Of a stretch of DNA of 5,013 nt, positions 1-4,838 are shown in pieces. Below the pieces are notes generated by a model. That model saw only the letters and a program-made list of their open reading frames with translations, was not told the DNA's origin and made no database searches. The position numbers and the translations under genes are program-made. Source of the DNA: Chloroflexota bacterium. Lineage in GTDB: Bacteria > Chloroflexota > Anaerolineae > Anaerolineales > DRMV01. Location of the stretch: contig JAADEN010000210.1 in assembly GCA_013153375.1 (NCBI GenBank), positions 1 through 5,013 of the forward strand, given 5' to 3'. Position 1 is the first letter of the stretch. Each line of letters opens with the position of its first letter.

Positions 1-863
1 GGGTGTTCGAGGGCCTGTTCGAGGCCATGGACGGCTACCCCGTCATCATCCGCCTGCTCGACCCGCCGCTGCACGAGTTCCTGCCCGCGGTGGAGAGCCT
101 GGTGGAGGAGATCGCCACCCTCAAGGCTCGGGGCGAGACCAACGGCCTGGCCGAGAAGGAGGCCCTATTGGCTCGGGTGCGGGCCTTGCACGAGAGCAAC
201 CCCATGATGGGCCTGCGGGGCGTGCGCCTGAGCGTGCTGCGGCCCGAAATCGTGGAGATGCAGGTGCGGGCCATCTTCGAGGCCGCGGCCAACGCGGCCG
301 CGCGCGGCATCGTGGTGCGGCCCGAGGTCATGATCCCCCTGGTGAGCCATGTGAACGAACTGCGCTTCGTGCAGCCCCGCCTGGAGGCCGTGGCCCGGCA
401 GGTCATGGCCGAGCGGGGCGTGGACTTCCCGTACAAGTTCGGCACCATGATCGAAATCCCCCGGGCCGCGCTCACCGCGGGCGACATCGCGCAGGTGGCC
501 GAATTCTTCTCCTTCGGCACCAACGATTTGACCCAGATGACCTTCGGCTTCAGCCGCGACGACGCGGAGCGTTCCTTCCTGGCCCACTACATCGAGGAGG
601 GCCTGCTGGCCCGCAACCCCTTCCAGACCATCGACCGGCAGGGCGTGGGGCGGCTCATGCAGATCGCGGTGCGCGAAGGCCGCGAGGCCCGCGCCGACCT
701 GGAGGTGGGCATCTGCGGCGAGCACGGCGGCGACCCGGCCAGCATCGAGTTCTGCCATCTCAGTGGGCTGAATTATGTCAGTTGCTCGCCCTTCCGGGTG
801 CCCGTGGCCCGGCTGGCCGCGGCCCAGGCCGCGCTGCGGCATCGTCCCAACGGTGGGGGATGA
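1..863 (+). CDS. ppdK: Pyruvate, phosphate dikinase, C-terminal part (5' end outside window)
   Basis: Cytoplasmic enzyme interconverting ATP + phosphate + pyruvate and AMP + pyrophosphate + PEP. Only the last 286 codons are present, against roughly 870-900 in the family; they make up most of the C-terminal PEP/pyruvate-binding barrel. Numbering from the GTG at position 3, I see RLLDPPLHEF (17-26; R17 matches the substrate-binding Arg617 of the Clostridium symbiosum enzyme), the NPMMGLRGVRL block (66-76), EIPRAAL with E151 (Glu745), SFGTNDLTQ with N174 and D175 (Asn768, Asp769), and GICGEHGGDP with the acid/base C238 (Cys831). Spacing among the last three sites agrees with the known enzyme. 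The LLDPPLHEFLP motif favours this enzyme over PEP synthase or PTS enzyme I. The GTG at position 3 is an internal valine, since the frame opens inside a conserved FEG-F-AMDG motif. The protein ends with a short RPNGGG tail. The gene runs toward the response regulator gene, so the two are convergent. Confidence 0.95.
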   Translation, partial: VFEGLFEAMDGYPVIIRLLDPPLHEFLPAVESLVEEIATLKARGETNGLAEKEALLARVRALHESNPMMGLRGVRLSVLRPEIVEMQVRAIFEAAANAAARGIVVRPEVMIPLVSHVNELRFVQPRLEAVARQVMAERGVDFPYKFGTMIEIPRAALTAGDIAQVAEFFSFGTNDLTQMTFGFSRDDAERSFLAHYIEEGLLARNPFQTIDRQGVGRLMQIAVREGREARADLEVGICGEHGGDPASIEFCHLSGLNYVSCSPFRVPVARLAAAQAALRHRPNGGG

Positions 864-960
864 CCTCCGGGCGGGCCGGGGCGCGTGGTTTGGGCGCCGC
901 GGGCCTTTCGGCCGCGCGCCTGGCCTGAGGTCGGCAAAGCCTGGGCTGGGGGAGGAAAGA

Positions 961-987
961 CCGGGGGCGCGCCTTCGCGCGCCCGGC
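961..987 (-). terminator. Probable intrinsic terminator of the response regulator gene
   Basis: A perfect 8-bp inverted repeat (GGGCGCGC at 965-972, loop CTTC, GCGCGCCC at 977-984) lies 3 bp past the TAA stop of the minus-strand regulator gene. Read on that strand, the stem can be extended by CC/GG pairs around a 2-nt bulge and is followed by TCTTTCC. The U-run is short and broken, so termination strength is uncertain. No T-run follows on the plus strand, so it is a poorer candidate for ending the dikinase transcript. The rest of 864-987 holds only an imperfect GC-rich hairpin around 895-920 (GGCC-TTTC-GGCC core), also without a T-tract. Confidence 0.5.
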
Positions 988-2127
988 TTAGGCGTCCGGC
1001 GGGGCCGAGTCGTCGGGCACCAGGCCCAGACGGCGGGCCTCTTCGTAGGACAACGCGTCCGCGTTGGTGTGCAGCAGGTCGGTGTCTTTGGCGCTGGCCG
1101 CTTCTTGCCAGAACGCGTCGGGATCCACACCGGCCTGGTCGGGGTTCCATTCGCCCAGGGATTCCAGCAGGGCCGCGACCTGGTCGTCGGCCTCCAGGTC
1201 CACCGTTTCCTCCGCGTCTTGGGCCAGGGCTTCGGGTTCCAGGGCCATCTCGGCCGCGTGGGGCTCTGCCTCCCGGGCCTGGTCCAGCGCGCCCGCGTGG
1301 GCGCTGTCCAGGATGCCCATGCGCTCGAGAATCTCGCGCACGCCCGCCACCGTGCGCCGGATGGCTTCGGCCTGGGCCGTCAGGGGAGCCTGGTCCGCGG
1401 TGTGGGCGCGTATCCACAGCAGCATGTAGTACGGCGCGACGGACGAGAGCCCGTAGGTGCGCGTCGGGCCCTGGAAGAAGAACAGGTGCTCGGGCAAGGG
1501 CTGTCGCAGGGTGCGCGCCAGGTCGAGGCCCGCGCTGTGCAGATAGACCAGGGGCCGACGCAGGTCCTCCATCAGATCCGGCGGCAGAGGCCCCGGGCTG
1601 CGCAGGAGGATGCGCCCTTCGTCGTCCAGCAGCAGCACCGCGTCCACCGCGGCCTGCTCTCGGGCTTCGGCCAGCAGGTCGGCCAGGCGCTGCCTGGATT
1701 CCTCGTACGAGAGCGCGCCCTCGTCCGTGGCCTCGGCATCCGCTTCGCCGGCGGGGAGCCCCAACGCCTCCCGCACCGCGTCTACCAGGGTTTCGATGTT
1801 CACCGGCTTGAGCAAGACCTCCTGCACGGGCAAATTGCGCACCGCGCGGCGGGCCGAGCCTTCGTCCCAGCCGGTCAGCACCAAAAAGCGGGTGTGGGGG
1901 TGGGCTTGATGCACTTTGGAGATCAATTCGCGGCCGCCCAGGCCCGGCAGGCCCAGGTCCACGATCAGCAGGTCCGCGGGCCGCAGACTCAACTCCAAGA
2001 GCGCCTCTTCGCCCGAGGGCACATCGCGCACTTCCAGCGCCTGCCCCAGCGTTTCTTCCAGGCCCACGCGCACCAGGCGCGCGACCTCGCGTTGATCGTC
2101 CACGATTAGAACCGAGAAACGCCCCAT
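988..2127 (-). CDS. Response regulator: receiver domain plus Roadblock-like module, no DNA-binding domain
   Basis: Protein of 379 aa. Residues 3-122 form a complete receiver (CheY-like) domain: acidic pair D10/D11, phospho-acceptor D57 in LIVDLGLPG, T85 in LVLTG and K107 in LLKPV, so it should accept phosphate from a histidine kinase. No kinase is in the window. A charged linker follows. Residues about 144-272 show an alpha-beta-beta-alpha-beta-beta-alpha pattern (AVLLLDDEGRILLRS at 164-177, HLFFFQG at 214-220, YYMLLWIRA at 233-241) like Roadblock/LC7 or possibly GAF-type folds; this is inferred from the pattern only. Residues about 285-357 are acidic and probably disordered. No helix-turn-helix, GGDEF, EAL or kinase domain is visible, so output is probably by protein contact. 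The peptide ALSYEE occurs at 138-143 and again at 358-363. I chose the ATG at 2127 because AGGAG lies 6 nt upstream; the in-frame ATG at 2166 lacks such a site and lies at the predicted transcript start. Confidence 0.85.
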   Translation of the reverse strand: MGRFSVLIVDDQREVARLVRVGLEETLGQALEVRDVPSGEEALLELSLRPADLLIVDLGLPGLGGRELISKVHQAHPHTRFLVLTGWDEGSARRAVRNLPVQEVLLKPVNIETLVDAVREALGLPAGEADAEATDEGALSYEESRQRLADLLAEAREQAAVDAVLLLDDEGRILLRSPGPLPPDLMEDLRRPLVYLHSAGLDLARTLRQPLPEHLFFFQGPTRTYGLSSVAPYYMLLWIRAHTADQAPLTAQAEAIRRTVAGVREILERMGILDSAHAGALDQAREAEPHAAEMALEPEALAQDAEETVDLEADDQVAALLESLGEWNPDQAGVDPDAFWQEAASAKDTDLLHTNADALSYEEARRLGLVPDDSAPPDA

Positions 2128-2133
2128 AACGCA

Positions 2134-2138
2134 CTCCT
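2134..2138 (-). promoter_or_regulatory. Ribosome binding site deciding the response regulator start
   Basis: AGGAG on the minus strand, 6 nt before the ATG at 2127. It fixes this start over the upstream in-frame ATG at 2166, which would add 13 residues before the receiver's first beta strand. Confidence 0.75.
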
Positions 2139-2174
2139 GGCCTTCGCCCCAGGGCTGTGGTAGCAAACGCCCCC

Positions 2175-2180
2175 ATTATA
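2175..2180 (-). promoter_or_regulatory. -10 promoter element of the response regulator gene
   Basis: A perfect TATAAT on the minus strand, with 47 bp between it and the ATG at 2127. The predicted transcript start near 2168 would give a leader of about 40 nt. No TTGACA-like -35 box is visible 16-18 bp upstream (the region reads GGTCCC and similar), and there is no TGn extension (the preceding bases are AGG). The element sits directly behind the aminotransferase terminator, so the regulator appears to be transcribed independently. Confidence 0.65.
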
Positions 2181-2203
2181 CCTTGATTGCGCGCTGTGGG
2201 ACC

Positions 2204-2231
2204 AAAAAAGGGGGTGGGAAGTCCCACCCCC
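2204..2231 (-). terminator. Strong intrinsic terminator of the aminotransferase gene
   Basis: On the minus strand GGGGGTGGG (9 bp, extendable to 10) pairs perfectly with CCCACCCCC across a loop of about 4 nt (arms at 2223-2231 and 2210-2218), followed at once by six T residues (A-run at 2204-2209 on the plus strand). This is a textbook Rho-independent terminator, 22 bp past the aminotransferase stop. A second small palindrome, GCGGCT-CA-AGCCGC at 2249-2262, spans that stop codon. Confidence 0.9.
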
Positions 2232-2253
2232 GCAGCGTAGCGCGCCGCGCGGC

Positions 2254-3585
2254 TCAAGCCGCCAGTTCGCGTTCGGCCCGCGCGATGGCCTCCTCCAGAA
2301 TGGCCCAGGCTTCGTCCACCTGGGCGCGGGTGATGATGAGGGGCGGCGCCATGCGCAGCACGCTGGTCCCCGAGCCCATGGTCAACAGGCCCAGGCGGAA
2401 CGCGTATTGTTCGACCAGGTCCCGCAGTTCGGGGAAGGGCTCCTTGGAGGCCCGGTCGCGCACGAATTCCAGGGCCAGCATCAGGCCCTTGCCGCGCACA
2501 TCGCCGATGGTGGGATGGCGGGCCATGATGTCCCGCAGGCCTTCCAGCGCGTACGCGCCCACCTCGGCCGCGTTGGCCATGAGTTCCTTCTCCACCATGT
2601 CCAGGGTGACCAGCGCGGCCACGCTGGCCAGCGGATTGCCGCCGTAAGTGTTGCCGTGGGCGCCCTTGGGCCACTGCATCATCAAATGCTTGCGGGCCAG
2701 CATCGCGCCGAAGGGCACGCCCGAGGCCAGGCCCTTGGCCGAGGCCACCAGATCGGGCTGCACGCCCCAATGTTCGATGGCCCACCATTTGCCCGTGCGG
2801 CCCACGCCGGTTTGCACCTCGTCGGAGATGATCAGGATGCCGTACTTGTCGGCCAGGCGGCGCAGCGCGGGGAAGAAGTCGTCGGGCGGCACGATGTAGC
2901 CGCCTTCGCCCTGGATGGGTTCCACCAGGAACGCGGCCACCTCGTCGGGCGGCACCAGAGTGCCCAGGATCTGTTCCTCGATGTAGCGCACCACCGTCTC
3001 GCCGTAGCCCTCGTCGCCGCGCGAGCGCAGAATGGGCCGGTAGGGGTTGGGGAAGGGCGCGTGCACCACCCCGCCCATCCACGGGAAGAAGCGGGAGCGA
3101 AACGCGGCCTTGCGCGCGGTGAAGGCCAGGGAGCCCATGGTGCGGCCGTGAAAGCCGCCCAGAAAGCCGATGAAGAACTTGCGGTTGGTCACATAGCGGG
3201 CCAGTTTGATGGCCGCCTCGACGCTCTCGGTGCCCGAGTTGGTCATGAACGACATGCCCGGCTCGCCGCCGAAAGGCGCAATCTCGGCCAACTTCTCGGC
3301 CACCCGCACCCACGGCTCGTGGTAGTAGTCGGACGAGATGTGGATGAACTTCTCGGCCTGCTCCTGGATGGCCTTGACCACCGCGGGATGACTGTGGCCC
3401 GTGGTCACCACCGCGATGCCGGCGATGAAGTCCAGGTAGCGGTAGCCGTCCACATCCCACACTTCCGCGCCCCGGCCGTGGTCCATCACGAAGCCGTAGG
3501 GCCGTCCCACCGCCGGGGAGATGACTTCGCGGTCCCGAGCGATAATGGCCTGGGCCTTGGGGCCGGGGACATTGCGTAATTCCAT
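2254..3585 (-). CDS. Class III PLP-dependent aminotransferase (GABA/ornithine aminotransferase group)
   Basis: Protein of 443 aa, normal length for fold-type I class III transaminases, which move an amino group between an amino donor and a 2-oxo acid in the cytoplasm. Visible sites: SDYYHEPW at 85-92, phosphate-binding NSGTE at 116-120, FHGRT at 145-149 (H146 in the ring-stacking region), EPIQGEGG at 222-229, SDEVQTG with D255 that contacts the pyridine nitrogen, Schiff-base lysine K284 in ASAKGLASG, GNTYGGNP with T313, and R411 in LRMAPPL, the usual carboxylate-binding arginine. The segments NRKFFIGFLGGFHGRT, FPNPYRP and WAIEHWGVQPD resemble, from memory, Pyrococcus/Thermococcus proteins described as ornithine aminotransferases or broad-specificity amino acid racemases. 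The substrate therefore cannot be read from sequence: GABA, ornithine, acetylornithine, beta-alanine or racemase activity are all possible. The start is the ATG at 3585, because an in-frame GTG at 3600 would overlap the ribosome binding site. The gene has its own promoter and terminator and appears monocistronic. Confidence 0.9.
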   Translation of the reverse strand: MELRNVPGPKAQAIIARDREVISPAVGRPYGFVMDHGRGAEVWDVDGYRYLDFIAGIAVVTTGHSHPAVVKAIQEQAEKFIHISSDYYHEPWVRVAEKLAEIAPFGGEPGMSFMTNSGTESVEAAIKLARYVTNRKFFIGFLGGFHGRTMGSLAFTARKAAFRSRFFPWMGGVVHAPFPNPYRPILRSRGDEGYGETVVRYIEEQILGTLVPPDEVAAFLVEPIQGEGGYIVPPDDFFPALRRLADKYGILIISDEVQTGVGRTGKWWAIEHWGVQPDLVASAKGLASGVPFGAMLARKHLMMQWPKGAHGNTYGGNPLASVAALVTLDMVEKELMANAAEVGAYALEGLRDIMARHPTIGDVRGKGLMLALEFVRDRASKEPFPELRDLVEQYAFRLGLLTMGSGTSVLRMAPPLIITRAQVDEAWAILEEAIARAERELAA

Positions 3586-3591
3586 GTCGTG

Positions 3592-3597
3592 CCTCCT
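3592..3597 (-). promoter_or_regulatory. Ribosome binding site deciding the aminotransferase start
   Basis: AGGAGG on the minus strand (extended GAGGAGG), 6 nt before the ATG at 3585. The GTG at 3600 reads into this site, which rules it out as the real start. The site is partly inside the palindrome TCCTC-AC-GAGGA at 3594-3605, which could fold a small hairpin over it. Confidence 0.85.
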
Positions 3598-3635
3598 CAC
3601 GAGGATTGGCCGCGGCGAACACGCCTGGCATGGTC

Positions 3636-3644
3636 ATTATAGCA
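3636..3644 (-). promoter_or_regulatory. Extended -10 promoter of the aminotransferase gene
   Basis: TGC followed by a perfect TATAAT on the minus strand (hexamer at 3636-3641, TGn at 3642-3644), 50 bp before the ATG at 3585. This fits an extended -10 promoter; I see no TTGACA-like box 16-18 bp upstream. The predicted transcript start near 3629 gives a leader of about 44 nt. Confidence 0.7.
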
Positions 3645-3647
3645 GGG

Positions 3648-3700
3648 AGCCGCGCTTCTGCCGCACCCGGTCGGCCCCGCCTGCCGCAGCCGCGCTCCTG
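3648..3700. repeat. Direct repeat pair between the divergent promoters
   Basis: AGCCGCGCTTCTG at 3648-3660 and AGCCGCGCTCCTG at 3688-3700 match at 12 of 13 positions, with starts 40 bp apart. The first lies in the upstream part of the aminotransferase promoter and the second covers the -35 position of the dihydroorotase promoter. A second repeat, CTGCCGCA at 3658-3665 and 3681-3688, interlocks with them. They could be operator sites for one regulator of both genes, but local GC-rich composition could also produce them. Confidence 0.4.
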
Positions 3701-3712
3701 AGGGCCAGGGCT

Positions 3713-3721
3713 TGGTATAAT
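3713..3721 (+). promoter_or_regulatory. Extended -10 promoter of the dihydroorotase gene
   Basis: TGG followed by a perfect TATAAT (hexamer at 3716-3721), 54 bp before the ATG at 3776. No clear -35 box lies 16-18 bp upstream. The predicted transcript start is around 3727-3729, just after the sequence CCCCGG, giving a leader of about 47 nt. Confidence 0.7.
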
Positions 3722-3734
3722 CCCCGGCAACGCG

Positions 3735-3752
3735 TTGGGGCCCCGGCCTCAA
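3735..3752 (+). promoter_or_regulatory. Possible leader hairpin upstream of dihydroorotase
   Basis: TTGGGGCC (3735-3742) can pair with GGCCTCAA (3745-3752), with one G-U pair; opening the innermost pair leaves a 4-nt loop. It is followed by a C/T-only run (3754-3764) and then the ribosome binding site GAGG (3767-3770). The CCTC at 3747-3750 could pair either inside this stem or with that GAGG. No riboswitch class is recognised. Confidence 0.3.
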
Positions 3753-3775
3753 GCCCTTTCCCCCACGAGGTGCCC

Positions 3776-4837
3776 ATGAGCCTGCTGCGCTGGCCCGGCC
3801 TGGTGGATGTGCATGTGCATGTCCGGGAGCCGGGCGCGACCCACAAAGAGGATTGGTCCACCGCGACCGCGGCCGCGCTGGCCGGGGGCTTCACCGCCAT
3901 CCTGGCCATGCCCAACACCAAGCCGCCCGTGGTCAACGAAGCCTCGCTGAACCTGGCCCTGGACGCAGCCCGGCGCAAGGCCCACGCGGACTACGCCCAA
4001 TACCTGGGCGGCACCGCGACCAACGCCGCGGAACTGCCCGCGCTGGCGCGGCGGGCCGCGGGGCTCAAACTCTACCTCAGTCACACCTACGGCCTGCTGT
4101 GGCTGCAAGACATGTCCCTCTGGCCGGCCCTGTTTCGGGCCTGGCCCAAGAATCGTCCCCTGGTGGTGCACGCGGAGCGGCACACCCTGGCCGCGGCCCT
4201 GTTCTTCGCCCGCCTGTACGACCGGCCCCTGCACATCGCGCATGTGGCCTATCGGGAGGAGATTCTCACCATCCGCGCGGCCAAGGAGCGGGGCTGGCCC
4301 GTGACCTGCGAGGTCACGCCCCATCATCTGTTCCTCACCGCCGCGGATGTGGCCGACCGGGGCGGCTGGGGCGAGGTGCGGCCCCGCCTGGGCACGGCCC
4401 GCGACCGGGACGCGCTGTGGGACAACCTGGCCGTGTGCGATGTCTTCGCCACGGACCACGCGCCCCACACCCGCGAGGAGAAGTCCTGGCCCAACCCGCC
4501 GCCGGGCTTCCCCGGCCTGGAGACCGCGCTGCCCCTGCTGCTCACCGCGGTGCACCAGGGCCGCCTGACCCACGACGACCTGCTGCTGCGGCTGCACGCC
4601 AACCCCCGCCGCATCTTCGACCTGCCCGCCCAGCCCGACACCTGGGTCGAGATCGACCCCGCGGCCGAATGGACCCTGCCCGAGCGCGGCTACTTCACCC
4701 GCGCGGACTGGTCGCCCTTCGCGGGCTGGCGCGTCCGGGGGCGGGTGCGGCGGGTGACCCTGCGGGGCCGCCTGGCCTACGACGACGGACGGGTGCTGGT
4801 GCCGTCCGGCTACGGTCACAACCTGCGGGAGGCTTGA
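3776..4837 (+). CDS. pyrC: Dihydroorotase, compact type resembling the animal CAD domain
   Basis: Zinc amidohydrolase of de novo pyrimidine synthesis that reversibly cyclises carbamoyl-aspartate to dihydroorotate. At 353 aa it is shorter than common bacterial type I enzymes (about 425 aa) and lacks most of their N-terminal beta-sandwich segment. Metal-site residues: H13 and H15 in DVHVHVREPG, the lysine to be carboxylated K98 in GLKLYL, H132 in VVHAE, H156 in IAHVA and D227 in ATDHAPHT. R17 and N47 (MPNT) are the expected substrate contacts. From memory, spacing of these residues equals that of the human CAD dihydroorotase domain except for one residue before the Asp, and the C-terminal half is strikingly alike (PPPGFPGLET-LPLLLTAV at 241-259; NPRRIF at 276-281). 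The catalytic loop has T104-Y105 where human has Thr-Phe. The start is the ATG at 3776, with GAGG 5 nt upstream; the open frame before it covers the promoter. No carbamoyl-phosphate synthase or ATCase domain is fused or adjacent. A dihydropyrimidinase or hydantoinase is less likely because the CAD-specific motifs are intact. Confidence 0.93.
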   Translation: MSLLRWPGLVDVHVHVREPGATHKEDWSTATAAALAGGFTAILAMPNTKPPVVNEASLNLALDAARRKAHADYAQYLGGTATNAAELPALARRAAGLKLYLSHTYGLLWLQDMSLWPALFRAWPKNRPLVVHAERHTLAAALFFARLYDRPLHIAHVAYREEILTIRAAKERGWPVTCEVTPHHLFLTAADVADRGGWGEVRPRLGTARDRDALWDNLAVCDVFATDHAPHTREEKSWPNPPPGFPGLETALPLLLTAVHQGRLTHDDLLLRLHANPRRIFDLPAQPDTWVEIDPAAEWTLPERGYFTRADWSPFAGWRVRGRVRRVTLRGRLAYDDGRVLVPSGYGHNLREA

Positions 4838-4838
4838 C

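Noticed and set aside
895..932. A terminator for the dikinase gene
   Set aside because: The GGCC-TTTC-GGCC core needs bulges to extend and no T-run follows on the plus strand. GACCTC (862-867) and GAGGTC (927-932) could pair around it, but this is too weak to call.
775..2109. A 444-codon plus-strand open frame antisense to the response regulator
   Set aside because: It begins inside the dikinase gene, lies opposite a gene with clear receiver motifs, and has low-complexity composition without conserved motifs.
2407..3579. A 390-codon plus-strand frame antisense to the aminotransferase
   Set aside because: His/Gly/Ala-rich shadow of the codon pattern on the other strand; the minus strand carries all PLP-enzyme motifs.
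773..3730. A 985-residue minus-strand open frame spanning two genes and both intergenic regions
   Set aside because: It overlaps the response regulator and aminotransferase in another frame, is dominated by Arg/Gly/Pro/Ala, shows no domain motif and runs through a strong terminator and promoters. This is typical of spurious frames in GC-rich DNA.
3521..3775. An N-terminal extension of dihydroorotase to an upstream ATG
   Set aside because: It would overlap the start of the divergent aminotransferase gene and cover both promoters and the ribosome binding site; the protein aligns with the family from the ATG at 3776.
2254..4837. Divergent aminotransferase and amidohydrolase as a reductive pyrimidine degradation cluster (beta-alanine aminotransferase plus dihydropyrimidinase)
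   Set aside because: The amidohydrolase carries dihydroorotase-specific CAD-like motifs, and neither dihydropyrimidine dehydrogenase nor beta-ureidopropionase is present.
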